Origin: Acidobacteria bacterium Ga0074141 | GTDB taxonomy: Bacteria; Acidobacteriota; Blastocatellia; Pyrinomonadales; Pyrinomonadaceae | Assembly: GCA_001464665.1 (NCBI GenBank) | Contig: LNDP01000023.1 | Location: 284,157 to 348,156, forward strand | Direction of reading: 5' to 3' | DNA: 64,000 nt | Part shown: positions 41,200 to 49,927 of the stretch, in pieces | Layout: each line of letters opens with the position of its first letter | How positions within the stretch are numbered: the stretch's first letter is position 1 | Made by a program: the position numbers and the translations under genes | Notes under the pieces: model-generated | The model's database searches: none | What the model was told of the DNA's origin: nothing | Seen by the model: only the letters and a program-made list of their open reading frames with translations

Positions 41200-42840
41200 A
41201 TGTTTGAACTCTCGACTTTGATAATCCCCATCGTCATTCTTGTAGTCGTTATCGGAATGCTGATCGCGATAATGCTGATCAGCCGAAACTACATAAAGGT
41301 TTCGCCCAATCAGGCGGCCGTTATTTCAGGCCGCAGCCGAAAGCTCGCAGACGGGACCAAGGTCGGCTATCGCCTCGTCCGCGGCGGTGCGACGCTTGTT
41401 TTCCCGTTCCTTGAAAAGGTTGAATATCTCGATCTGAACGTGATCACCGTGCCGCTCGCGACGACGCGTGCCTATACGGTGCAAGGCGTTCCCGTTTCGG
41501 TCAAGGCCGTCGCCAACGTCAAGATCAAGGGCGACGACACTTCGCTCCGTTCCGCAGCCGAGCGATTTCTCGGCATGCCGCAGGAACAGTTTCACCGACT
41601 CGTCTTCCAAACGCTTGAGGGCCATCTTCGTGCAATTCTCGGCACGTTGACGGTCGAAGAGATCAACAACGACCGCCAAAGTTTCGCAATGAAGCTGACG
41701 ACCGAAGCCGCCGGCGACCTTGAGAAAATGGGAATCGGGCTCGACGCCCTGACGATTCAGGAGATCTCGGACGAAGAAGGCTACCTCGACGCTCTCGGTA
41801 AACGGCGAACGGCCGAAGTAAAGCGCGACGCCGAGATCGGCCAGGCCGAAGCCAATCGCGATTCAAAGATAAAGGCTTCGCTCGCGTTACAGGAAGGCGA
41901 GAAGGTCCGCCTCGAGACAGAAGCCTTGATCGCCCAATCGAATCGCGAAACCGAGATCCAGAAAGCTCAGGTTCAGGCCGAGATCGAAGCCGAACGAGCC
42001 AAGGCGAATCAGGCCGGCCCGCTCGCTGATGCACGGGCTCAGCAGCAGGTCACCGCCGAAGAGGTCCGCATCGAACGCATCCGCACGCAGGAGCAGATCT
42101 CCGTTCAGGAACAGGAAGTTCTCCGTAAGGAAAAGGAACTCGAAGCAACGGTCGTCAAACAGGCCGAGGCTGACCGACGGGCCGCTGTTCTTCGTGCTCA
42201 GGGCTTGCAGGAATCAGCTATTCTCGAGGCAGAAGGCCGCAAACAGGCACAGATCGCGATCGCCGAAGCCGACGCCCAAACCCTCGAACGCGAGGGCCAG
42301 GGCCGAGCCGCTGCCGTTGCTGCCGAGGGTAAGGCCGAGGCTGAAAAGATCCGAGCCGTCGGTCTGGCAGAAGCAGAAAAGCTTCAGGCAAAAGGCCTTG
42401 CGGAGGCGAAAGCGATCGAAGCCCAGGGCCTCGCCGAGGCAAAGGCGATCATGGAAAAGGCCGCCGCATGGCGCGAATTCAATGATGCCGCCCGCTTGCA
42501 GACGATCCTCGAAAAACTACCGTCGATCATCGAATCATCGGCACCGGTCTTCCGTGCCGTTTCGGAACCTCTCAGTAATATCGACAAGGTCGTGATGATC
42601 GACCAGGGCGGAAACGGCAACGGCGACGGCCACACAAGCGGCATCAACCGATTTGCCCAAACCGGGCCGACAGTGATCTTTTCATTGCTCCAGCAGCTCC
42701 AGGCCCTCGGCCTGAACTGGCCGGAGATTCTCGCCCAACTCGGCATCGACCAGAACGGCGAATCGAAAGAGAAGACGGTCACGCCGGCAGTAAAGCCGCA
42801 GCCGAAACCGCCAGCACGGCCGCCGACAAACCCTGAATAG
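41200..42840 (+). CDS. Flotillin (SPFH-domain protein)
   Basis: This is a 546-residue flotillin. It has an N-terminal membrane helix, an SPFH/band-7 domain (residues about 25-215, with NYIKVSPNQAAVISGRSRKLADG and PFLEKVEYLDLNV), and a long coiled coil with Ala/Glu-rich repeats (residues about 215-460). The C-terminal tail is Gln/Leu-rich, followed by a Pro-rich end. Flotillins oligomerise and scaffold membrane regions. It forms an operon with the NfeD-like gene and is followed by a strong terminator. Confidence 0.95.
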   Translation: MFELSTLIIPIVILVVVIGMLIAIMLISRNYIKVSPNQAAVISGRSRKLADGTKVGYRLVRGGATLVFPFLEKVEYLDLNVITVPLATTRAYTVQGVPVSVKAVANVKIKGDDTSLRSAAERFLGMPQEQFHRLVFQTLEGHLRAILGTLTVEEINNDRQSFAMKLTTEAAGDLEKMGIGLDALTIQEISDEEGYLDALGKRRTAEVKRDAEIGQAEANRDSKIKASLALQEGEKVRLETEALIAQSNRETEIQKAQVQAEIEAERAKANQAGPLADARAQQQVTAEEVRIERIRTQEQISVQEQEVLRKEKELEATVVKQAEADRRAAVLRAQGLQESAILEAEGRKQAQIAIAEADAQTLEREGQGRAAAVAAEGKAEAEKIRAVGLAEAEKLQAKGLAEAKAIEAQGLAEAKAIMEKAAAWREFNDAARLQTILEKLPSIIESSAPVFRAVSEPLSNIDKVVMIDQGGNGNGDGHTSGINRFAQTGPTVIFSLLQQLQALGLNWPEILAQLGIDQNGESKEKTVTPAVKPQPKPPARPPTNPE

Positions 42841-42895
42841 TGATTTTTGCCGGTCGGCGATGAAACTACCTTTGTGAACTTCGTGAATGGCTTAG

Positions 42896-42943
42896 CGCAC
42901 TTTGTGTTTAGAATGGCTCTGAACACAAAGTGCGTTTGTTTTT
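42896..42943 (+). terminator. Intrinsic terminator of flotillin operon
   Basis: A perfect 13-bp stem CGCACTTTGTGTT / AACACAAAGTGCG (42896-42908 and 42922-42934) is followed by TTTGTTTTT. Confidence 0.92.
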
Positions 42944-43063
42944 ATGCGAGAGCTAGCCGCCGATATTTGAATTCTTCGGGTATCGGCGGTCGGACTAACG
43001 GCGGTTCATCAGTTCAGTGTGATTGACTTGCCCGCTGCTGAAATCCGATAATTACGCCGTCTT

Positions 43064-43708
43064 ATGAGATCGCAAATTTTCCTTCTAGCTCTTTTTGCAC
43101 TGACTCTTTCGGGCTGCGGCGGGATGAACGTCGCCGAGAACCAGGCTCCGGCTCCAGCAAATTCCGCGGCAAATACCGCACCCGCAGCCACCGTCCGTGC
43201 CGAACCGCCCGCCGAAGCCGATGGGCTCATGGCACCGAACACGCTTGGCTCAAAGGCCGCCCGCGAGCTCTGTTTTGAAACGAACACCGGCGACACTGAC
43301 ATCGTCCGCGAGCAGACGTTTGCCATCGAGTTCGAGCCTTTCAAAGGCACCTGCTTCATCACGATGCACAACCCCGAGTACGACGATCCGCCGCTCGAAT
43401 CCGAGTTTGCGATCTATCGCGGCAACCGCCGCGTGGCTGAATTTCCCGAGCAGTTCAATGGCGTCAATTTCGGTTGCTGGATAGAAGGCGTCGGCTTTCA
43501 GGACCTCAACGACGACCAGAAGATCGATGCCGTCATCGTCGCAAAGTGCTCCGGCAAATCCGGCGAGTATTACGAAAACATGGTCTACGCCAATAACGGC
43601 CGCGGCTTTACGACCAACCTCGACGCCAACTACAAGCTCGCCGAATTCAAGACAATAAAGCAGATCGCCGAATATGCCCGCGAGCATCGGTCCGCGTTCT
43701 TTAAGTAA
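43064..43708 (+). CDS. Hypothetical lipoprotein
   Basis: This is a 214-residue protein with a lipoprotein signal (MRSQIFLLALFALTLSGCGG, lipobox LSGC) and a Pro/Ala-rich linker. The mature domain contains several Cys (KAARELCFETNTGDTD, FKGTCFITMHNPEYDD, NFGCWIEGVGF, VAKCSGKSGEYYE) and repeated acidic turns. I do not recognise the family. It ends three bases before the lipid-kinase gene, so the two are probably co-transcribed. Confidence 0.75.
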   Translation: MRSQIFLLALFALTLSGCGGMNVAENQAPAPANSAANTAPAATVRAEPPAEADGLMAPNTLGSKAARELCFETNTGDTDIVREQTFAIEFEPFKGTCFITMHNPEYDDPPLESEFAIYRGNRRVAEFPEQFNGVNFGCWIEGVGFQDLNDDQKIDAVIVAKCSGKSGEYYENMVYANNGRGFTTNLDANYKLAEFKTIKQIAEYAREHRSAFFK

Positions 43709-43711
43709 CCG

Positions 43712-44656
43712 ATGCTTCCTCTCGTCATCGTTAATCCAAAATCCGCCGGCGGCTCAACGCGCGAAAAATGGACGGCCATCGCCTCCGACCTCCGTGCACA
43801 TTTCGGCGCATTTCGTGTCGTGTTCACCAAAGGCCCGGGCGATGCGATCGGCCTCGCCCGCAGCCACGCCGAAGAAGGTGCCGGCCTGATCATCGCCTGC
43901 GGCGGCGACGGCACTATAAACGAGGTCGCGAACGGCATTCTGCTTTCGGGAAAGGACTGCGAACTCGGCATCTTTCCATCCGGGACCGGCGGCGATTTTC
44001 GCCGGACGATCGGCCTTCCGACCGAGCCGCGTGAGATCGCCCGTGCCCTCCGCGAAGGCGAAACGCGAAAGATCGACGTCGGCCGCGTTTCGTTCATTGA
44101 TAACAACGGCGAGCCCGCCGAACGCTATTTTCTCAACGAGTCGTCGATCGGCCTTGCTCCGTCAATAATCGAACGAGTCAAGGGTTCTTCTTCGCTCGAT
44201 TGGCTGCCGCTCGATACCGTCCGCGGGCGGGCGAGCTTTGCCCTCTCGACCTTGCAAGAGGTCGTCGGGCTGGCCTCGATCGCCGTGCGAGTAAAGATAG
44301 ACGACGGAGACGAAAAGCGGCTTCAGACCGTAAATCTCTGCATCGCAAATGCCCGCTACTTCGGCGGCGGAATGATGATCGCCCCCGACGCAAAACTCGC
44401 GGACGGCCTGCTGGATGTCGTCAATGTCGGCGACATTAACACGGCAAAGATCATCCTCAACGCCTACACGCTCTATATGGGCTCGCACCTCGAGCTTCCC
44501 GAGGTCAAGAGCAAACTCGCCCGCCGCATCGAGGTCCTTCCGGAACCGCATGACGCCCTCACGCTGATCTCCATCGACGGCGAACTCCCCGGCCGCCTTC
44601 CCGCGACCTTTGAGGTCGTACCCTCGGCCCTCGCTCTCCGCGTCCCGCGGCATTGA
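43712..44656 (+). CDS. Diacylglycerol kinase-family lipid kinase
   Basis: This is a 314-residue member of the YegS/BmrU/DagK family, which phosphorylates diacylglycerol or related lipids. It shows LVIVNPKSAGGS (start of the catalytic domain), the Gly-rich loop IIACGGDGTINEVANGIL and GIFPSGTGGDFRRTIGLP. The C-terminal beta-sandwich is present. It would return diacylglycerol to phospholipid synthesis. It follows the lipoprotein gene closely. Confidence 0.93.
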   Translation: MLPLVIVNPKSAGGSTREKWTAIASDLRAHFGAFRVVFTKGPGDAIGLARSHAEEGAGLIIACGGDGTINEVANGILLSGKDCELGIFPSGTGGDFRRTIGLPTEPREIARALREGETRKIDVGRVSFIDNNGEPAERYFLNESSIGLAPSIIERVKGSSSLDWLPLDTVRGRASFALSTLQEVVGLASIAVRVKIDDGDEKRLQTVNLCIANARYFGGGMMIAPDAKLADGLLDVVNVGDINTAKIILNAYTLYMGSHLELPEVKSKLARRIEVLPEPHDALTLISIDGELPGRLPATFEVVPSALALRVPRH

Positions 44657-44703
44657 TTTTTTTCTTGCTTTTTTCCCGCCCTTTTTGGTAGATTAATGGA
44701 AAT

Positions 44704-44842
44704 TTAAGTGCCGAAGCATCTTTCGACCGTCGAAAGATCGCGGGGGAACCAAATGCTTCGCCATTGTGCGAAGCCGGGGCGAATCTGCAATTGCAGAGAA
44801 AGATTCTTCGCTTCCAGCCCGTCAGCTAACCTCGTAGGCAAA
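44704..44842 (+). ncRNA. c-di-AMP riboswitch (ydaO/yuaA) aptamer
   Basis: The 297-base gap before the FAD-protein gene holds the conserved ydaO/yuaA elements in order: CGCGGGGGAACCAA (44740-44753), a variable stem, GGGGCGAATC (44776-44785), another stem, then the hallmark CCCGTCAGCTAACCTCGTAGGC (start 44818). Closing pairs TGCC near 44709 and GGCA at 44837-44840 form the outer stem. In known examples c-di-AMP binding stops transcription; a perfect terminator follows at 44871-44907, so it is likely an OFF switch. Confidence 0.92.
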
Positions 44843-44870
44843 ACGAAGAAGGACACTGAGCGGCTTTCGA

Positions 44871-44907
44871 AAGAGGTTGTGAAGATCGTACTTCACAACC
44901 TCTTTTT
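44871..44907 (+). terminator. Riboswitch expression-platform terminator
   Basis: A perfect 14-bp stem AAGAGGTTGTGAAG / CTTCACAACCTCTT (44871-44884 and 44891-44904) with a six-base loop is followed by a T run. It lies between the c-di-AMP aptamer and the downstream gene. Read-through would require the aptamer to be unbound. Confidence 0.93.
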
Positions 44908-44953
44908 GTCTCTCGGGCCTTCAAGCCTAAAGACCAGGAGGACCTAGAGAACC

Positions 44954-46303
44954 ATGAAGAAAGTCGTTATCATTGGCGGCGGAGCAAGTGGAACTTTGCT
45001 TGTTATCGATCTGCTTCGTGCCGCAAAAAGCCAGACTATTTCCATTACCCTCGTCGAAAAAAGAGAAAAGATCGGTCGGGGCGTTGCCTATTCCACCGCG
45101 CTCGAGCACCACTTGCTGAACGTCCCGGCCGCCAAGATGAGCGCGTTCCCAGACGAGCCGGATCATTTTCTCAACTGGCTTGGGGAAAATCGACACAGCT
45201 TTGGCCCCTCGGACTTTGTGCCGCGGCGGATCTATGGCGAATATCTATCTTCACTACTTGATGCGGAAGTTCGGCGAAGTGCCTCACTCGTCCGCGTTTT
45301 CGAAGAGGCCGCGGACCTCGAACCCACGGACTACGGATTCGTAGTCAAGCTTGCAAGCGGAAAGGAAATTCCCGCAGATCTTGTCGTTCTCGCCTTCGGC
45401 AATTTCCTGCCGCCGCACCCAAGCGTTCCCGATCTTTCATTCATAACAGCCGAAAAGTATATTCGCGATGTTTGGTCAGAGGGCTCTTTTGAAAAGATCG
45501 ATGCGACTGATGATGTCCTTATTATCGGCACCGGCCTTTCGATGGTCGATTTCGTCCTCAACCTCAGGTCCACAGGGCATCAGGGTAAGATAAAGGCTAT
45601 CTCGACCAAAGGCCTTCTTCCGGCCGAGCACAGACTCGGCTACACCTACCCATCGTTCGCAGACGAGTTGAAAGGACTTGAAAAGATCACCCAGATCTTC
45701 ACGATTGTTAGAAAGCACGTCGCAGTTGCCGAGGCGAATGGCAGCGACTGGCGGGCGGTCATCGATTCTCTCCGACCGGTCACGCAAGAGCTTTGGCAGC
45801 AATTGCCGACGGCCGAAAAGCGCTACTTCATGCAGCATTTGAGCCGCCACTGGAACGCTGCCCGTCACCGAATGCCGCCGGCAGCCGCAGCGATCATAAA
45901 CGAGATGATTGCCACAGGGTCGCTCGAAGTTATCAGCGGACGGCTCCGCCACATCTCGACGGACGCAGCGGGGAGGTTTCTGGTCAACTATTCCCGTGAG
46001 GGCTCGCAGGACTACATCGCCTGCGATGCACTTGTAAACTGCATTGCCTCGCAATCAAACTTTACGCGGCTCGAAAGCGATCTTGTTAAGAATCTTCTCG
46101 GCCGCGGAGCGGTCCGCTGCGATGCCGTGAGTCTCGGGCTTGACGCGTCGCCTGATGGACGGCTGATCGATATCAACGGCGTCGTCTCCGACCGGCTCTG
46201 GACGCTAGGCACCGCTCTGAAAGGCACGCTTTGGGAAACGACCGCAATACCGGAGATACGCATCCAGGCCGCAAATTTGGCGGAGCGGATCGCCTCGACT
46301 TAG
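44954..46303 (+). CDS. FAD/NAD(P)-binding protein under c-di-AMP riboswitch
   Basis: This is a 449-residue FAD/NAD(P)-binding flavoprotein of the family related to YdhS and HI0933-like oxidoreductases. The Rossmann motif is KKVVIIGGGASGTLLVIDLLRAA; a second nucleotide-binding site is DDVLIIGTGLSMVDFVLNLRS. The middle holds GRGVAYSTALEHHLLNVPAAKMSAFPD, a family signature. The reaction is unknown. The upstream aptamer suggests its level responds to c-di-AMP, which in other bacteria relates to osmotic and cell-wall stress. An AGGAGG site lies twelve bases before the ATG. Confidence 0.85.
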   Translation: MKKVVIIGGGASGTLLVIDLLRAAKSQTISITLVEKREKIGRGVAYSTALEHHLLNVPAAKMSAFPDEPDHFLNWLGENRHSFGPSDFVPRRIYGEYLSSLLDAEVRRSASLVRVFEEAADLEPTDYGFVVKLASGKEIPADLVVLAFGNFLPPHPSVPDLSFITAEKYIRDVWSEGSFEKIDATDDVLIIGTGLSMVDFVLNLRSTGHQGKIKAISTKGLLPAEHRLGYTYPSFADELKGLEKITQIFTIVRKHVAVAEANGSDWRAVIDSLRPVTQELWQQLPTAEKRYFMQHLSRHWNAARHRMPPAAAAIINEMIATGSLEVISGRLRHISTDAAGRFLVNYSREGSQDYIACDALVNCIASQSNFTRLESDLVKNLLGRGAVRCDAVSLGLDASPDGRLIDINGVVSDRLWTLGTALKGTLWETTAIPEIRIQAANLAERIAST

Positions 46304-46403
46304 AGCGGAAACGTTGTTGACGATGCGTCATCAATGATTGCCAAAATCGAGTTTCCTGCTATCCTTACTCAAAGTCGCTTAATACTCTGTTTACACGCTA
46401 TTT

Positions 46404-49256
46404 ATGACCGGGTCGTACCTTGAAAGGCTTGTTCGCTCATTCGAATCGCGGAGCGAGCGCACGGCGATGCGGATCGTCGGCGATGACTCGCACGTTTACA
46501 CGTTTGGCGAATCGCTTCGCATGATCCGCTCGGTCGCGTATCGGATCGGGCAAGAGAATGTCGAGTTCGGCGACCGTGTCGTCGTAATGGGCGAGAATCA
46601 TCCCTCGTGGGCCGTCGCTTATCTTGCCACGCTCTATCGCGGCTCGGTGTGTGTGCCGGTCGACCCGCACGGCGAGATCGAGACAGTCACAAACTTCCTC
46701 GAAAACTCCGAGGCAAAGCTCGCCTTTATCGATTCAGATCAGGTCGACCGCTTCAAGCAGATCGAGGAAAAGCTCGGTCGGCACATTCCGGCCGTTGTCT
46801 GGCAAACCAACGGTTCGGAGCCCGACGTTAGCTCAAATGGATTCCAGCCCTTTTCCGAGTGGGCCGCGACCGAATACCCCCAGAGCTTCGCTGCCGAAAT
46901 ACCAAAAGCCGCCGGCGAAGACATCGCTCTGCTGATCTACACTAGCGGCACGACCGGCACCCCTAAGGGCGTTCCGCTCACGCATGCCAACATAATCGCC
47001 GAACTCGACGGCATCAATAGGGTCCTAGAACTTTCCGAGCGCGAGCGAATATTGAGCCTGCTTCCGCTTTTTCACGCCTATTTGCAGATCGTAAATCTCT
47101 GGGTTGCCACGACTTATGGCTGCGAGGTCGGTTACCTGAAAGAGCTCTCGCCCGCCGAACTCGGCAACGCGATGAAAGAGTTCAAGCCGACGATCCTGAC
47201 GACGGTCCCGCGGCTTTGGTATTTATTTCACAGCAAGATATTTGACGCGGTCGAGGCGAAACCGGCCGCTGTTCAAGCACTTTTCCGCACAATGCTCGCG
47301 ACCAACGGAGCACTCCGCGATACGCTCGGCGTAAACCTAGGAAAGAAGCTTTTCGGCAAGGTTCACGATTCCTTCGGCGGCGAACTTCGCATCGCGATCT
47401 CAGCCGGTTCACGGTTTGACGAAGATGTCGCCCGCGATTTTCACAAGCTTGGATTTACCATCCTTCAAGGCTACGGCCTGACCGAAACGAGCGGGGCCGC
47501 GACCGCGACATATGTCGACGACAACCGCATCGGTTCGGTCGGCAAGCCGATGTTCAATGCGGAAGTTAAGATCGCCGACCCGGATAAAGACGGCGTCGGC
47601 GAGGTGCTGATCCGCGGCGAGATGGTCTTCGCCGGCTACTACAAAAACCCCACCGCAACCGCCGATGCCTTTACCGGCGACGGCTGGTTCCGTTCCGGCG
47701 ACCTCGGCCGGATCGACAAGGACGGCCATCTATTTATTGTCGGCCGGGGCAAAGATGTGATCGTACTGCCATCTGGCAAGAATGTGCACCCCGAAGACCT
47801 TGAGGTCCATTATCTGAAAGCCCCGGAGGTCGAAGAACTTGCGATAATCGGAGTCGAAGACAAGACCGAAAAGCGTGCCGGAGCTGAAAAGCTCGTCGCC
47901 GTCGTCATCCCTAATTTCGAATACCTGAAACAGGCAAAGCTCCCGAATTCCAAGGAAGCGGTCCGTTACGCTCTCGACAATCTGGGTCGTTCGCTGCCGG
48001 AGTATCAGCGCGTCCGCGAATACATCGTGCGGTCCGAACCATTGCCGCGTACGGCGACAAGAAAGATCAAACGTTTTGAGCTTCGAAAAGAGGTCGAGAC
48101 CGGTACTCTTGCAAGCGGCTTGGCGGAAAAGAAAACGTGGCAGCTTACCGAAGGCGATCAAGTGCTTTTGAGTACCAATGTCGCCTCGACCGTGATCGCT
48201 TCGCTCCGCAAACACGCCAAAGATGCCGAGACGGTGGTTCATCCGCAGATGAATCTCGAGATCGACCTAGGGCTTGATTCGCTAGCTCGTGCCGAGGTCT
48301 TTGCCGCTCTCGAGCAGGCATTCGAGACCGAATTTACTGCCGAACGGGCGGCAAACGCACTGACCGTAGCGAATGTGATCGAACTTGTCGGGAAGACGCC
48401 GAAAGGCCAGGCGGCGGCCAAGAATGATACAGCGATCAGCGCCGATCTCAATTGGTCAACGATACTCAAAGGGGCGGACGATACTATTCCCGAGGTCGAA
48501 GCGATCCTCAAGAATCGTCCCGTTTTCACGACCTTCGCATTTATCTTCTATCGCTGTTTTAACCTTTTCTGCCGCGTTTTCATGCGGCTCGAGGTGACGG
48601 GCGTTGAGAACCTTCGGGCGATGCTGCCGGCCAACGGCGAAAAGCAGAAGCCGTTTCTCATTTGCCCGAACCACCAAAGCTTCCTCGACCCGTTCGTACT
48701 GTCGTCGAATTATCCGTACGCGATCTTCAAGAATATCTTCCACGTCGGCGCAAGTATGTTCTTCGGCGGACGGATCATGAGCTTCGTCGCGGCAATGCTC
48801 AAGGTCGTTCCGATCGATCAGGACACACAGCTCTTACGTGCAATGAAAGCCGGAGCCATCGGCTTAAAGAGTGGCCGTATCCTGAATATTTATCCGGAAG
48901 GCGAACGTGCCTTTGACGGAAACCTTCACGACTTCAAGAAAGGTGCCGCCATCCTCGCCACCGAACTCGACCTGCCGATCATCCCGGTTGCGTTAGACGG
49001 CCTTCACAACGTTTGGGCTCGCAAATCGTGGCGGATCCGGCCGGCAAAGGTCAAGATCATGATCGGAAAACCATTCTATGCCCGCGACATTATCGGGAAC
49101 GCAATTGCGTTAGCGGCCGCTCCCTATACAAAGGCATCCGCACCCGTCGATCCCGATTTACCGCTAACCGGCGAGGCGGCCTATACCGCCGTGACCGGCC
49201 ATCTAAAAGCCGAGATCACCCAAATGATCGCCACCCTGCGAACCTCTGCGAATTGA
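46404..49256 (+). CDS. Acyl-CoA/acyl-ACP ligase - ACP - acyltransferase fusion
   Basis: This is a 950-residue three-part protein. Residues about 1-590 form an AMP-forming acyl ligase (IYTSGTTGTPKGVPLTH, GYGLTETSG, SGDLGRIDKDGHLFIVGRGKDVIVLPSGKNVHPEDLE). Residues about 600-685 form a carrier domain with the phosphopantetheine Ser at S626 (LGLDSLARAEV). Residues about 725-950 form a PlsC-type 1-acyl-glycerol-phosphate acyltransferase with HX4D at H757-D762 (NHQSFLD) and IYPEGERAFDG. It could activate a fatty acid, load it on its own carrier and transfer it to a lysophospholipid, as in E. coli Aas but with a built-in carrier. A ribosome-binding site is not obvious. Confidence 0.9.
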   Translation: MTGSYLERLVRSFESRSERTAMRIVGDDSHVYTFGESLRMIRSVAYRIGQENVEFGDRVVVMGENHPSWAVAYLATLYRGSVCVPVDPHGEIETVTNFLENSEAKLAFIDSDQVDRFKQIEEKLGRHIPAVVWQTNGSEPDVSSNGFQPFSEWAATEYPQSFAAEIPKAAGEDIALLIYTSGTTGTPKGVPLTHANIIAELDGINRVLELSERERILSLLPLFHAYLQIVNLWVATTYGCEVGYLKELSPAELGNAMKEFKPTILTTVPRLWYLFHSKIFDAVEAKPAAVQALFRTMLATNGALRDTLGVNLGKKLFGKVHDSFGGELRIAISAGSRFDEDVARDFHKLGFTILQGYGLTETSGAATATYVDDNRIGSVGKPMFNAEVKIADPDKDGVGEVLIRGEMVFAGYYKNPTATADAFTGDGWFRSGDLGRIDKDGHLFIVGRGKDVIVLPSGKNVHPEDLEVHYLKAPEVEELAIIGVEDKTEKRAGAEKLVAVVIPNFEYLKQAKLPNSKEAVRYALDNLGRSLPEYQRVREYIVRSEPLPRTATRKIKRFELRKEVETGTLASGLAEKKTWQLTEGDQVLLSTNVASTVIASLRKHAKDAETVVHPQMNLEIDLGLDSLARAEVFAALEQAFETEFTAERAANALTVANVIELVGKTPKGQAAAKNDTAISADLNWSTILKGADDTIPEVEAILKNRPVFTTFAFIFYRCFNLFCRVFMRLEVTGVENLRAMLPANGEKQKPFLICPNHQSFLDPFVLSSNYPYAIFKNIFHVGASMFFGGRIMSFVAAMLKVVPIDQDTQLLRAMKAGAIGLKSGRILNIYPEGERAFDGNLHDFKKGAAILATELDLPIIPVALDGLHNVWARKSWRIRPAKVKIMIGKPFYARDIIGNAIALAAAPYTKASAPVDPDLPLTGEAAYTAVTGHLKAEITQMIATLRTSAN

Positions 49257-49558
49257 TTTTTAGAAATGAGTACGTAACAAATGGCCGTGTTCTTCGAATT
49301 GTTGAAACGCGCGAACACGAGATATGGCCTCCGTCCGCCCGACAAAACTCGGATTACGCGTCCGCAAATACAATGGCTAACGCATCCGGCACGCTCACGC
49401 CGATCCAACCGGGCAATGTGCCGGTCCGCTCGGACGTTGTTCTCTTGGTTGAGATAGCACCGAACTAGCGGCCGAAAAAGGCGACGCATCGGCCGCTTGC
49501 ACGGTGAAATAGTCACGGGCCGGTTGCGAACCGCGCGGAAAAAAATAGAATTGAGAAT
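49257..49558. other. Gap with no supported gene
   Basis: A short reading frame at 49281 and a 31-residue one ending at 49468 could be drawn, but neither has a recognisable ribosome-binding site or a family resemblance. The stretch holds a small GGTT/AACC hairpin near 49520 and a purine-rich run just before the next gene. I see no RNA gene. Confidence 0.4.
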
Positions 49559-49927
49559 ATGCCAGCTACAGCGATTCTTTTCGGAAGGCTTTTGATCCTG
49601 CTTGGGATCATTGGTTATGGTTACGGGGTCTATTCGGGCTCGGCGAGCTTTACCGCGCTGATACCGGCCATCTTTGGCTTGATCCTGATGGTGCTCGGCC
49701 ACATCGCAGCCTCGAATGAGGGTCTGCGCAAGCACATAATGCATGCCGCGGTCATCGTCGGGCTGCTTGGTTTTCTCATGCCGGCCTGGCGAATTCTCTC
49801 GACCATCGGCAACTTCACGCTTTCGTTTGCAGCGGTGATGCTGATCCTGATGGCGTTGCTTTGCGGAGCATTCGTCGCCCTTTGCGTGAAGTCCTTTATT
49901 GATGCCCGCCGTTCAGGGGCAGTTTGA
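49559..49927 (+). CDS. Small membrane protein
   Basis: This is a 122-residue protein with four hydrophobic helices (ILFGRLLILLGIIGYGYGVYSG, LIPAIFGLILMVLGHIAA, HAAVIVGLLGFLMPAW, AAVMLILMALLCGAFVALCVKSF). No family is recognised. Its 3' end overlaps the end of the convergent kinase gene by 32 bases. Confidence 0.65.
   Translation: MPATAILFGRLLILLGIIGYGYGVYSGSASFTALIPAIFGLILMVLGHIAASNEGLRKHIMHAAVIVGLLGFLMPAWRILSTIGNFTLSFAAVMLILMALLCGAFVALCVKSFIDARRSGAV

Noticed and set aside
49281-49468. Small genes after the acyltransferase fusion
   Set aside because: No ribosome-binding site, no family resemblance, and composition like spacer sequence.
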